A DNA stretch of 64,000 nucleotides, taken from the NCBI GenBank assembly GCA_963665405.2, contig OY762261.2:558001-622000 (forward strand), in the 5' to 3' direction. The DNA is from G963665405 sp963665405. Lineage in GTDB: Bacteria; Chloroflexota; Dehalococcoidia; Lucifugimonadales; G963665405. Position numbers and translations under genes: made by a program. Below are positions 23,823 to 32,118 of the stretch, in pieces (position 1 is the stretch's first letter; each line of letters begins with the position of its first letter). The notes beneath the pieces were generated by a model. The model ran no database searches and was not told the origin of the DNA. It worked only from the letters and a program-made list of their open reading frames with translations.

Positions 23823-25568
23823 ATGACCAAACAGATCGTCCCCGAGAAGATCAAGGCCCTGTACACCCAGCGCTGCCGTATGCGGGACGGCGTCGAGCTG
23901 GCAACCGATGTCTACATGCCCGCTCAGGGCGGCCCGTTCCCCACCATCGTCCAGCGCACCCCGTACGACCGGGGCAACCCGATAGCCTTAACGGCTCCCG
24001 ACGCTGTGTTCCTGGCGCAGAGAGGCTACGCCCTCGTGGTGCAGGACGTTCGCGGGCGGTACGACTCCGAGGGCGAATGGTACCCGTTCGCAAACGAGGC
24101 CGACGACGGCCACGACACGATCGAGTGGGCTGCCAAACAGCCCTGGTCCAACGGCAAGGTCGGTACGATCGGAGCATCGTATTTCGGCCTGACCCAGTGG
24201 CAGGCGGCGCAGGGCGGGAGCAGCCACCTAGTCGCATCCGTGCCCAGGGTCGCCTACTCCAACCTGTATCACAACTGGGTATACACCGGGGGCGCCTTCC
24301 AGCTCGCGTTCAATCTGAGCTGGTCCATAGCCATGTCCACGCGAACCAACCGGCCGCAGTTCATGTGGCTCCCGGACGAGGTCCACCTGAAGAGTCTCCT
24401 CTGGCACCTGCCGGTGGTCACCGGCGGCGAGGCCGCCGGCCACCACATCAAGCACTACACCGACTGGGTGAGCCATCCCAGCTACGACGACTACTGGCGC
24501 GGCATGGGACCGGTCGAGGACAGCTACGACAAGATATCGGTGGCGGCGTACGGGATGGCGGGCTGGTTCGACGTGTTCCTGCAGGGGAATCTCAACAGCT
24601 TCATGGGTATGACGAAGAAGGCGAGGACGCCCGAGGCGCGCCGGAAGCAGAAGATCATCGTCGGACCGTGGATCCACTTGCTGGGCGGCAGCTTGGCTGG
24701 AGGGTTGGGAACACACAGCAAGACGGGGGACATCGACTTCGGTCCCAACGTCATCCTGGACCTCCAGGCGGAGCAGGTCCGCTGGCTGAACTACATCATG
24801 AAGGGCGAGGACGACGGCATCGGCGGCGAGCCGCGTGTCAGGGTGTTCGTGATGGGCAGCAACCGATGGCGCGAGTCCGACGACTGGCCCATCCCGGGCA
24901 CGGAGTACACCCCGTTCTACCTCCATAGCGATGGAGGGGCCAACGCCCTCACCGGGAACGGCACCCTGGACACGATGGCTCCTCAGGCCGAGCAGCACGA
25001 CCACTACACGTACGACCCGATGCATCCGGTGCCGACCCTCGGGGGCAGCACATGCTGCATGGAGGACACCCTTCCGGTCTCGATGGGGCCGCGCGACCAG
25101 CGCCCGATCGAGTACCGGCAGGACGTGCTCTGCTACACCAGCGCGCCGCTGGAGGCGCCGATCGAGGTCACGGGGCCCGTGAAGGCCGTACTCTACGCGT
25201 CATCGTCGGCGCGCGATACCGACTGGGTCGTCAAGCTCGTCGACGTCTTCCCGGACGGATACGCTATGAACGTCGCCCAGGGGATCCTGCGGGCTCGCTA
25301 TCGCGACTCGTGGGAGGAGCCCACCCTGCTGGAGCCGGGCCGGGTCTACAAGTTCGAGGTGGACCTCTGGTCCACCGGCAACTGCTTCCTCCCCGGTCAC
25401 CGCATCCGGGTGGACGTCACCAGCAGCTGCTTTCCTCAGTTCGACCGCAACCCCAACACCGGCCACGCCTTCGGCCAGGACGCCGAGATGGTCGCCGCCG
25501 ACCAGACCGTCCTCCACGACAGCGCGAACCCGTCTCAAATCGTCCTGCCGGTGATCCCGCAGGAGTAG
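23823..25568 (+). CDS. CocE/NonD-family hydrolase (peptidase S15-like)
   Basis: 581 residues. The alpha/beta-hydrolase part carries the N-terminal RDGVELATDVYMP, the oxyanion region RTPYDRG, VVQDVRGRYDSEGEW, and the nucleophile in GTIGASYFGLTQW (G-x-S-Y-x-G). The Asp (YGMAGWFDVFLQG) and His (IIVGPWIH) complete the triad. The C-terminal third is the jelly-roll domain (PLEAPIEVTGPVKAVLYASSSARDTDWVVKLVDVFPDG split) that ends near IRVDVTSSCFPQFDRN. Family members cleave esters or peptides, for example cocaine esterase and X-Pro dipeptidyl peptidase; the substrate here is unknown. No signal peptide is seen. Confidence 0.93.
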   Translation: MTKQIVPEKIKALYTQRCRMRDGVELATDVYMPAQGGPFPTIVQRTPYDRGNPIALTAPDAVFLAQRGYALVVQDVRGRYDSEGEWYPFANEADDGHDTIEWAAKQPWSNGKVGTIGASYFGLTQWQAAQGGSSHLVASVPRVAYSNLYHNWVYTGGAFQLAFNLSWSIAMSTRTNRPQFMWLPDEVHLKSLLWHLPVVTGGEAAGHHIKHYTDWVSHPSYDDYWRGMGPVEDSYDKISVAAYGMAGWFDVFLQGNLNSFMGMTKKARTPEARRKQKIIVGPWIHLLGGSLAGGLGTHSKTGDIDFGPNVILDLQAEQVRWLNYIMKGEDDGIGGEPRVRVFVMGSNRWRESDDWPIPGTEYTPFYLHSDGGANALTGNGTLDTMAPQAEQHDHYTYDPMHPVPTLGGSTCCMEDTLPVSMGPRDQRPIEYRQDVLCYTSAPLEAPIEVTGPVKAVLYASSSARDTDWVVKLVDVFPDGYAMNVAQGILRARYRDSWEEPTLLEPGRVYKFEVDLWSTGNCFLPGHRIRVDVTSSCFPQFDRNPNTGHAFGQDAEMVAADQTVLHDSANPSQIVLPVIPQE

Positions 25569-25631
25569 CGCTCAGCAACAACGCGTTCCACACTCCTGCC
25601 CTCCCCGTCACCGAGCCCGCCCAGCATCCCC

Positions 25632-25674
25632 TCTTGAAACTCTTCAAACTTTCTTAAAGGTCGTTCGTTACAGT
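25632..25674 (+). promoter_or_regulatory. Phased direct repeats and -10 upstream of the secreted protein gene
   Basis: TCTTGAAAC (25632-25640), TCTTCAAAC (25641-25649) and TTTCTTAAA (25650-25658) follow one another head to tail at 9-base spacing, like sites for OmpR/PhoB-type regulators. TACAGT (25669-25674) lies at a -10 position after them. A regulator of this type is encoded downstream in the same unit, so autoregulation is a reasonable inference. Confidence 0.45.
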
Positions 25675-25729
25675 GGGTGCATCCCGGGACGTATCAAACC
25701 CGTAGACCGGAGAAGGAAGGAGTCTTGAG

Positions 25730-26392
25730 ATGCGAAAGAGGTGGTTCTTAGTTGCTCTGATGGTCGGGGTGCTGGCCGTCGGGGTCACCGGGGCGACGGT
25801 GTTCGCCCAGTCATCCGAGGGCAATGGAGGCGGCCCGGTCAAGGGCCTCGTCTCCCGCGTCGCCCAGATACTGGGCATCGATGACCAGGAGGTCCAGGAC
25901 GCGTTCGATCAGGCCCGGATGGAGATGCGTGACGAGGCGATCCGCACGAAACTGGACCGGCAGGTGGAGGCGGGCCGCTTAACACAGGATCAGGCGGACG
26001 AGTACTATGGCTGGTACCAGGACATGCCTGAAGGCGTCGACGGCTTGTTCGGCGGACGCGGGTTCGGCAAGTCCCGCTTCGGCAAATCCGGCTTCGGCAG
26101 GGGCCACCGGTTCCAGGACCGCAGTCACATAAGGCCGTGGGGAGGCGCTGAGCGAGGGTGGCCGGCACGAGCAGGCCGGCATTGGCCACCAGGCGATGGT
26201 CGTCAAAGAGGATGCGGATACGGTCGGGTTTGTTCTGTGGCAGCATCTATTGGTCGCGCCGACGCCTCCGGTTTCCGAGAACACGTCGTTCTGAGCGTCG
26301 AAGAATCGGTAGTGGTCTGTGCGGGAATGCTCGAGCATTCCCGCACAGATGTGTCCCAGGCAGAGCCTGAGGGATCGGGAGTTACCGATTGA
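25730..26392 (+). CDS. Exported DUF2680-like small protein with a foreign C-terminal tail
   Basis: 220 residues. A typical signal peptide (RKRWFLVALMVGVLAVGVTGATVFAQ) is followed by VSRVAQILGIDDQEVQDAFDQARMEMRDEA and LDRQVEAGRLTQDQADEYYGWYQDMP, a helical repeat found in small exported proteins, and a Gly/Phe/Arg-rich segment (GFGKSRFGKSGFGRGHRF). From about residue 138 the sequence is overlaid on an antisense transposase remnant (26139-26246) and a 34-base palindrome, so the native C-terminus appears lost and the tail is read from inserted DNA. ATG has GGAAGGAG upstream. The stop overlaps the response-regulator start by 4 bases. Confidence 0.7.
   Translation: MRKRWFLVALMVGVLAVGVTGATVFAQSSEGNGGGPVKGLVSRVAQILGIDDQEVQDAFDQARMEMRDEAIRTKLDRQVEAGRLTQDQADEYYGWYQDMPEGVDGLFGGRGFGKSRFGKSGFGRGHRFQDRSHIRPWGGAERGWPARAGRHWPPGDGRQRGCGYGRVCSVAASIGRADASGFREHVVLSVEESVVVCAGMLEHSRTDVSQAEPEGSGVTD
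26139..26246 (-). pseudogene. Remnant of a transposase N-terminus (IS1380-like)
   Basis: The minus strand encodes DRIRILFDDHRLVANAGLLV followed by PATLAQRL, a pattern close to the start of IS1380-family transposases (FDD-x-RLVANAGL-x-LPATLAQ-L). The match breaks off abruptly at about 26139. It is antisense to the tail of the exported protein gene and shows that a transposon once inserted there. Confidence 0.6.
26316..26349. repeat. Perfect 34-bp palindrome
   Basis: Two 17-base arms (first arm TCTGTGCGGGAATGCTC) are exact reverse complements with no spacer. It lies 40 bases before the response-regulator start. It lacks a T-run, so it is either the trace of a transposon end, an operator, or an mRNA hairpin. 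Confidence 0.85.
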
Positions 26393-27081
26393 CCAGCAAG
26401 GTCTTGATAGTCGAGGACGACCCCAGCACTATCGAGCTTGTCCGGCTTTACCTTCAGCGCGACGGATACAAAGTCATCGCGGCCATGGACGGAACCGAGG
26501 GGCTGAGGCTGGCCAGAGAGGCCAGGCCCGATCTGGTCGTCCTCGACCTGATGCTCCCCGGTATGGACGGGATGCAGATCTGCCAGGCGCTGCGAGAGGA
26601 GTCGACCGTGCCGATCGTCATGCTGACCGCCCGCGTCGAAGAAGAGGACCGTCTGGCGGGTCTCGACATGGGGGCCGACGACTACATCACGAAGCCGTTC
26701 AGCCCGAGGGAGCTCGCCGCCCGGGTCCGAGCCGTGCTCCGGCGCACTGCCCGCGACATGGTCGAGCCGGGTCCTGCGGAGCTGGATCACGAGACGGTCA
26801 GCGTCGACCTCAGACAGAAGACGGCTTACACCTCGGGCAAAGAAGTGCGTCTGACGCCGACGGAGTTTCGCATCCTGGCGCTGCTGATACGGGAGCCCGC
26901 CAGAATCTTCAGCCGCGATCAGATCATCGACCGAGTCTTCGGGTACGACTTCGACGGATTCGACAGGACCGTAGACGCGCACGTCTCGAATCTTCGGCGG
27001 AAGATACAGGCCGATCCGGACGGGCCGCGCTACATCCACACGGTATACGGTATGGGGTACAGGTTCGCCGCAAATGCCTAG
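26389..27081 (+). CDS. OmpR/PhoB-family response regulator
   Basis: 230 residues. Receiver domain with the acidic pair in VEDDPS, the phosphorylated Asp in LVVLDLMLPGMDG, Thr in VMLTAR and Lys in ITKPFSPREL. The C-terminal winged helix (VRLTPTEFRILALLIREP, FGYDFDGFDRTVDAHVSNLRRKI split, YGMGYRF) binds DNA. The TTG start overlaps the exported-protein stop by 4 bases and its end overlaps the sensor kinase by 8, so the three are one operon. Phased repeats upstream of the operon are candidate binding sites. Confidence 0.95.
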   Translation: MTSKVLIVEDDPSTIELVRLYLQRDGYKVIAAMDGTEGLRLAREARPDLVVLDLMLPGMDGMQICQALREESTVPIVMLTARVEEEDRLAGLDMGADDYITKPFSPRELAARVRAVLRRTARDMVEPGPAELDHETVSVDLRQKTAYTSGKEVRLTPTEFRILALLIREPARIFSRDQIIDRVFGYDFDGFDRTVDAHVSNLRRKIQADPDGPRYIHTVYGMGYRFAANA

Positions 27082-28423
27082 CTGGTTTTTCAGCCTCCGC
27101 TTCCGGCTCGTCTCGGGCTTCGCCCTGGTCCTGGCGCTCGCACTGGCGAGCGTCAGCCTCTATGTGAGCCAGGTGGCTCGAGCCGAGACCGAGGCCTTCG
27201 AACGTCAGACTGAGCAGGTTCTGGCCGAGCGAATCGAGAGGTTCGTGTCCCGGCAATATACCGCCGTCCGCGGATGGCGGAATGTGCAGGCCGCGCTGGA
27301 GCAGGCCAGCGCCCTCTATGACCGGCGCATCGTGCTGACCGACCGGCAGGGCCGGGTCGTCGGGGATTCGCACCGGCTTCTGGGCGACCCCCTCCAGGGC
27401 AGACACCGAAACGGGCGCAATCGGCCAATCGTCATCGATCAAGAGCAGGTCGGCGAGCTCTTGCTGAGCGCGGCTGGCGTTCCCGGCGGTTTACCGGAGC
27501 CCGCGGTGTCCCGCCTGGCCTCTGCCCTGAACTGGTCGCTGGTGTGGATCGGGCTGGTCGCCGTCGCCGCGGGCGTCCTTCTGATCTCGGTTGCGTCCCG
27601 GCAGCTTCTGGCCCCTTTGCAAAGCCTCGGGGCGACCGCCCGGCGGCTCGGCGAGGGGAACCTCACGCAGCGAGCCTCCACCTCCGGTCCAACCGAGGTC
27701 GAGGACCTGGCTCGCTCGTTCAACTCAATGGCTGAAAACCTGCAAAGGGCGGAAGAGCAGCGCCGGCACCTGGTTGCCGACGTCGCACACGAGCTGAGGA
27801 CACCCCTGTCCAACATCCAGGGCTACCTGGAGGCGGTGAAGGACGGTCTCCTGGAGCCGAACGACGAGACCATCGACACGATTCACCAGCAGGCGATGTA
27901 TCTTGGCCACATCGTGGAGGATCTCAGACTTCTGGCGCTCGCCGAGGCAGGCAGCCTGAGGCTGCACCTCCAGTCTCATCCGATCGGCGACGTTCTCGAG
28001 GGGGCGGTCGAGGCGGTTCGAGTCCGGGCGGAGGCCAAGGACGTGTCGGTGTCGGCCGTGCGCTCCGCGGACTCCGTCATCGTACGGATCGACCGGACGC
28101 GAATCGCGCAGGTGGTCGGCGTGCTCCTCGAAAACGCAATAGGCCACACCCCTGCCGGCGGGTCGGTGACGGTCACCTCCGAGTCGGACGGCTCCTCGGT
28201 AAGAGTCACCGTCGCGGACACCGGCGAGGGCATCGGGACCGACGATCTCCCCTTGATCTTCGAGCGGTTCTACCGCGTCGACCGCTCCCGCAGCCGCGCC
28301 ACCGGTGGGGCAGGACTCGGGCTGGCCATCGCAAAGCAGCTAGTCGAGGCGCACGGCGGCGGCATCCGCGCCGACAGCACCCCTGGGACAGGCAGCCGAT
28401 TCTCGTTCGATCTTCCACTTTGA
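27074..28423 (+). CDS. Sensor histidine kinase (HAMP, HisKA, HATPase)
   Basis: 449 residues. First membrane helix near residues 9-29, an extracytoplasmic sensor of about 120 residues with a PAS/Cache-like strand (RRIVLTDRQGRVVGDS), second membrane helix near 155-175 (LVWIGLVAVAAGVLLISV), then HAMP (SRQLLAPLQSLGATARRLGEG). HisKA has the phosphorylated His in DVAHELRTPLSNIQGYLE. HATPase boxes are LLENAIGHT, DTGEGIG, FERFYRVDRSRSR and GGAGLGLAI. It pairs with the overlapping response regulator; the signal is unknown but may concern the envelope, given the co-transcribed exported protein. Confidence 0.95.
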   Translation: MPSWFFSLRFRLVSGFALVLALALASVSLYVSQVARAETEAFERQTEQVLAERIERFVSRQYTAVRGWRNVQAALEQASALYDRRIVLTDRQGRVVGDSHRLLGDPLQGRHRNGRNRPIVIDQEQVGELLLSAAGVPGGLPEPAVSRLASALNWSLVWIGLVAVAAGVLLISVASRQLLAPLQSLGATARRLGEGNLTQRASTSGPTEVEDLARSFNSMAENLQRAEEQRRHLVADVAHELRTPLSNIQGYLEAVKDGLLEPNDETIDTIHQQAMYLGHIVEDLRLLALAEAGSLRLHLQSHPIGDVLEGAVEAVRVRAEAKDVSVSAVRSADSVIVRIDRTRIAQVVGVLLENAIGHTPAGGSVTVTSESDGSSVRVTVADTGEGIGTDDLPLIFERFYRVDRSRSRATGGAGLGLAIAKQLVEAHGGGIRADSTPGTGSRFSFDLPL

Positions 28424-28447
28424 TGGACGCCTGGGACGGCGTCCATC
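28422..28447 (+). terminator. Hairpin at the end of the two-component operon
   Basis: GATGGACGCC (28422-28431) pairs with GGCGTCCATC (28438-28447) around TGGGAC and includes the kinase stop codon. No T-run follows, so it may be rho-assisted. Confidence 0.55.
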
Positions 28448-28523
28448 CCGGCTCCCTCTAGTGGGCTCTCTCGCAGGCTCTCGGCGGTGTCTCTTTCCCC
28501 AGAGATTTCTCTGAAATTGAGTC

Positions 28524-28554
28524 TTGCGGACCTCTGCTGGGGGCATGTTATACT
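28524..28554 (+). promoter_or_regulatory. Promoter before the coiled-coil gene pair
   Basis: An extended -10, TGTTATACT (TATACT at 28549-28554), with a weak -35 TTGCGG at 28524-28529. Expected start of transcription near 28561, upstream of the first coiled-coil gene. Confidence 0.5.
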
Positions 28555-28631
28555 CCTGCGGACCAAGCACAACCACTAGTGGCATCGACGCAGCTCACCG
28601 CAAATGGTTGTAGCTGCGCGGCCCACGGGGA

Positions 28632-29306
28632 ATGCTCTACTCTGGCGAGAGGCCGGGCGCCAGCGGAGGGCGGTTTCCCAGGCAGACCTGTCGTACGAGC
28701 CCGGCAGAACGCTGGAGTGGAGGAGCGCCAATATCGCAGAACGGTGGAAGCAACACGAAGCAGGGGCCTTCCGTCACAAGCGCGGCCGCACGGCCGGAGA
28801 CCGGCGACGCAGATGCATCCGCCGCCGATGAGGCTGTAGCCCGCCTCCGGGAGTCTCCGATCCACAAGGTAATGGAGCAGCTGGTTGCCGAGGCCGACAA
28901 GCTGGCCGGGGGGATCAGAGAAGAAGCCGCACGCGAGGCCCAGGCGCAGGCAGCCAAGATTCGGGCTGACGCCGAGGCCAAGGCCCGAGACGAGATCCTG
29001 GAACCAGCCCGCGCAGCCGCCAACGAGAAGGCTAAGGCGATAGTCGCCGAGGCGGAAGGGCAGGCTCGAGACGTGGTCGGAAAGGCGAAGGCGGAGGCTG
29101 AAGAGATCCTCCACGCGGCCAGGAAAACAGCCAGTGATCTCGATGCTGAGGCCGCGGCCCGGGTACGGGGGCTTGCCGAGAAGATTACGGGCGAGGTCAA
29201 GTCTGCGGTGTCGAGCCTCGACGGCATCCTTGCCGTCATGGCAGAGTCGGCGAGGGACACTGACCAGGAACCCGATCCGGCGGCGGCCAAGTCCGAAAGC
29301 TCCTGA
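28632..29306 (+). CDS. Ala/Glu-rich coiled-coil protein (ATP synthase E/b-like)
   Basis: 224 residues from ATG at 28632, but the first 60 residues have no conserved pattern and the true start may be later. From PIHKVMEQLVAEADKLAGG to residue 190 the chain is one long Ala/Glu/Lys/Arg coiled coil with heptad spacing (EEAAREAQAQAAKIRADAEAKAR split), like the stalk subunits of rotary ATPases or SPFH coils. No membrane segment. It precedes a membrane-anchored coiled-coil protein on the same strand. Function not recognised; a structural or scaffold role is possible. Confidence 0.6.
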   Translation: MLYSGERPGASGGRFPRQTCRTSPAERWSGGAPISQNGGSNTKQGPSVTSAAARPETGDADASAADEAVARLRESPIHKVMEQLVAEADKLAGGIREEAAREAQAQAAKIRADAEAKARDEILEPARAAANEKAKAIVAEAEGQARDVVGKAKAEAEEILHAARKTASDLDAEAAARVRGLAEKITGEVKSAVSSLDGILAVMAESARDTDQEPDPAAAKSESS

Positions 29307-29360
29307 TAGTCAGGCAGCGATCCTCTCTGACCCGGAAGACTCCATCTGGCAGGTGTGCTC

Positions 29361-30011
29361 ATGGAACAGTTCTCGGATTCCCTGCTGAGCCCTCCCGTGG
29401 CGCTCGCGATGCTCATCGTCAGTGGAATTCTGATTGTGGGTGGGGTGGCCGCGATCATCGCGATCTTGACGAGGTCGAGGACGTCGATCACTCAGCAGGC
29501 CGCAACCGAGGAAGCGATCCCGGAGACTCCGGCAGCACCCCCCGAGTCGATCAACGGGCTCGCCAACCGGCTGGCCTCCGAGCTGCAAAGGCTCACTGAG
29601 CGACTCAGGGAAGAGGCTGTTCAGGAAGCCACGGCGGATATGGAGAGGGTTCGCGCTCAGGCCGAGCTGGACGCGGTCGAGCAGGTGATCAAGCCTGCCG
29701 AGGCCAGTGCCACGGTCAGGTCGCTCGAGACTGTAGCCGCAGCGAAGCAGAAGGCCGATAGGATCGCGAGGGGCGCGTCAGAGGAGGCCCAGAGGATCCT
29801 GGCCACCGCCAGACAGGAGGCCCAGGCTCTCCACTCCGGCACGGAATCGAGGGTCATGGAGTTCTCCGACCGCATCGCAGACGCCGTGATCCCGGCCGCG
29901 ACCAACATCGAGAACCTGGGACGTGTCCTCGGTGAGCGTGAGACTGTGGCCGTTAACGGCGGTCCTGTCGCTACCGCCCGACCCGGCCTCGACCGGAACC
30001 GGCGCAAATAG
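29361..30011 (+). CDS. Membrane-anchored coiled-coil protein
   Basis: 216 residues from ATG at 29361 (a GTG at 29355 is also in frame). One N-terminal membrane helix (ALAMLIVSGILIVGGVAAIIAIL) precedes a Ser/Thr-Arg linker, a Pro-rich stretch and a coiled coil (ASELQRLTERLREEAVQEAT, AKQKADRIARGASEEAQRIL). The coil resembles that of the preceding gene, with the AxxKADxIxxxAxEEAxxIL pattern, so the two proteins may interact or share ancestry. No family is recognised. Anchoring at the inner face of the membrane with a cytoplasmic coil is predicted. Confidence 0.65.
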   Translation: MEQFSDSLLSPPVALAMLIVSGILIVGGVAAIIAILTRSRTSITQQAATEEAIPETPAAPPESINGLANRLASELQRLTERLREEAVQEATADMERVRAQAELDAVEQVIKPAEASATVRSLETVAAAKQKADRIARGASEEAQRILATARQEAQALHSGTESRVMEFSDRIADAVIPAATNIENLGRVLGERETVAVNGGPVATARPGLDRNRRK

Positions 30012-30402
30012 CCGGACCACCTGTGCTTCGGCTCCGACGGCGCCCGCGATCGCCGGCGCGTGTTTCTGTTGGCTCTTGCCGCAACAGCCAGACGTGCCGC
30101 TTGACCAGTCCTTGCTGAAGCGCCTTCGCAACGGCCCCCGTCGTCGCGCGACGCTCCTTGGGTCCTTGATTGTCGGTGGTCGAATAGTATGCTGTGAATT
30201 GACTCGAGCCCAAGCAGGGTGATGAAGGATAGGGAGCGCAGATCCCGGCAAGTCGGGATTGCCGGGATCTGAGAGCCTGCCCTGAGCCAGCCGAAGGGGC
30301 GTCCCTCAGATACAGCCTTTCTTCTCTTTTTACCAAGAACGGGGCGTGGGGCTAGTTGGAAGCGTTTCCAGCGACCCCCTAGTCGAACCCAAGGAGCGGA
30401 CA
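30012..30402. other. 390-base intergenic region with a variant palindromic repeat
   Basis: 30225-30340 is a diverged inverted copy of the interspersed family: GATCCCGGCAAGTCGGGATT replaces the last hairpin as in copy 3, followed by CGTCCCTCAGATA. The first 200 bases show no credible gene; a minus-strand frame (DNQGPKERRATTGAVAKALQ) is open but overlaps the preceding gene and is not supported. Confidence 0.55.
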
Positions 30403-31650
30403 TTGGCAAATGCGGAGATCGTCGCGATTGGGTCGGAGCTGCTGCTGGGCCAGATCGTCGACACCAACTCCGCGTGGATGGCCGAGCGCCTCACCGAGCT
30501 GGGAGTCAACCTGTTCTACAAGACGGTCGTCGGGGACAACCCCGCTCGGATGAGGGAGGTCCTGGACCGGGCCCTGGAGCGCTCGGATATAGTCATAACC
30601 AGCGGTGGCCTCGGTCCGACTCAGGACGACATCACGCGAGAGGCCGTGGCCGAGGTCGCGGGCCGGAAGCTGATCCGTCATCCGGGCCTGCTCGAGCAGA
30701 TCGAGACCAGGTTCAGGAGCCGCGGGTTCATCATGACGCCGAACAACGAACGGCAGGCGTACGTTCCGGAAGGGGCGATTCCGGTGGAGAACCCGAACGG
30801 CACCGCCCCGTCGTTCATCGTGGAGGACCCGAGAGGCGTGATCTTCGTCCTTCCCGGTGTCCCGTTCGAGCTGAAGTGGCTGTTCAACAACGAGGTCGCG
30901 CCGTACCTGCGAAAGCGATTCAGCCTGTCGGAGACCATCGCCTACAGGGTCCTCAAGGTAGCGGAGATTGGCGAGAGCGCGGTGGACGATCTGATAGGGC
31001 ACCTCATGGCCAATCTAAGCAACCCGACCGTCGGGGTGCTGGCGCATCCGGGCCAGGTCGACGTTCGGATCGCGGCCAAGGCGGCGAGCACTGACGAGGC
31101 GCTCAAGCTGATAGAACCGGTCGCACAGGAGATACGGGCCCTGATGGGCCGCCATCTTTTCGCCGTCGACGACGAGACGATGGAGGATGCCCTGGGAAGA
31201 CTGCTCGAAGCCGGCGACGCGACTATCGCGGTCTACGAGGACATCACCAGCGGACTCGTTGCCAGCCGGCTCCAGCAGGCGAGCCCGGCACACTTCGTCG
31301 AGGGGGTGGTGGCGAACGGGCTCACGCCCATCCGGCGGCTGCTGGCCCACTCACGGAAGGGGGAGCCCTCGGAGACGCCTCTGGGCGACCCTACGGCTCT
31401 GGCACGCGATCTTGCCCTGGGCGTGAGGGCTCAGGCGGGCAGCCATATCGGACTCGCACTCCACGGCGTGCCCGACCCGGACGACCGATCCGAAAACCTC
31501 GCCAAGGGCGAGACCTACCTCTGCGTCACGGACGGATCGCATTTCAAGTCTCGGACCTACAACACCGCCGGCAGGGGACTGCCGGACCGCACCCGGCTGA
31601 GCCTCAACGCCATCGACCTGGTCCGCGTCGCCCTTACCGAGGGTTTCTAG
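30403..31650 (+). CDS. cinA: CinA-family protein (C-terminal amidase site altered)
   Basis: 415 residues from TTG at 30403 with AAGGAG six bases upstream. The N-terminal molybdopterin-binding-like (COG1058) domain is complete: AEIVAIGSELLLGQIVDTN, TSGGLGPTQDDITREAVAE and LPGVPFELKWL. The C-terminal domain corresponds to nicotinamide-nucleotide amidase, but the usual AESCTGG motif reads Y278-E-D-I-T-S-G, so the nucleophilic Ser is replaced by Asp. The N-terminal ADP-ribose/NMN pyrophosphatase activity could remain while the amidase is probably lost. The gene stands alone between repeat arrays. Confidence 0.88.
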   Translation: MANAEIVAIGSELLLGQIVDTNSAWMAERLTELGVNLFYKTVVGDNPARMREVLDRALERSDIVITSGGLGPTQDDITREAVAEVAGRKLIRHPGLLEQIETRFRSRGFIMTPNNERQAYVPEGAIPVENPNGTAPSFIVEDPRGVIFVLPGVPFELKWLFNNEVAPYLRKRFSLSETIAYRVLKVAEIGESAVDDLIGHLMANLSNPTVGVLAHPGQVDVRIAAKAASTDEALKLIEPVAQEIRALMGRHLFAVDDETMEDALGRLLEAGDATIAVYEDITSGLVASRLQQASPAHFVEGVVANGLTPIRRLLAHSRKGEPSETPLGDPTALARDLALGVRAQAGSHIGLALHGVPDPDDRSENLAKGETYLCVTDGSHFKSRTYNTAGRGLPDRTRLSLNAIDLVRVALTEGF

Positions 31651-31670
31651 AGGGTCGGTCAGTCGTTTCC

Positions 31671-32064
31671 GGGGAGAAGCCCCTGCGAGTCTGGAAGCCT
31701 GCCCTGAGCCCGCCGAAGAGGTGTCCCTCAGAAAACAGTCTCATACTGTCTCAAGAGGGGCGTGCAGGGGACGAAGCCCTTTTGCAGGGAGTCTGAGGGT
31801 GTCCCTCAGAAAACAGTCTCATGCTGTCTCAAGAGGGGCGTGCAGGGGACGAAGCCCTTTTGCCGGGAGACTGAGTGTGTCCCTCAGAAAACAGTCCCAT
31901 GCTGTCTCAAGAGGGGCGTGCAGGGGGCGAAGCCCCTTGCCGGGAGACTGAGTGTGTCCCTCAGAAAACAGTCTCATGCTGTCTCAAGAGGGGCGTGCAG
32001 GGGGCGAAGCCCCTTGCCGGGAGTCTGAGGGTGTCCCTCAGAAAACAATCCTCCCTCTCTTTTT
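31671..32064. repeat. Tandem array of about 78-bp hairpin repeats
   Basis: GTGTCCCTCA recurs at 31721, 31799, 31877, 31954 and 32031, giving four full units of 77-78 bases and a partial fifth; a truncated unit precedes at 31671. Each unit has CCCTCAGA/TCTGAGGG at its ends and a GGGGCGAAGCCCC-type hairpin. Units are almost identical, so the array is recent. It belongs to the interspersed family (CCCTCAG, GGGAGTCTGAGGG, GAAGCCCC parts shared). Confidence 0.9.
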
Positions 32065-32118
32065 TCAAAGCGGTGGGGCGGGGTGAACCTCAGCCTGGTG
32101 ATCCTCCAACACAAAAGA

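Noticed and set aside
26316..26349. Intrinsic terminator before the response regulator
   Set aside because: Perfect stem but no loop or T-run, and the overlapping start and stop of the flanking genes argue for read-through.
29971..30336. A 121-codon minus-strand frame after the coiled-coil gene
   Set aside because: Overlaps the coiled-coil gene end and a repeat copy; only a short stretch looks protein-like.
31671..32064. CRISPR array
   Set aside because: Units are 77-78 bases and contiguous with no unique spacers, and no cas genes are nearby.
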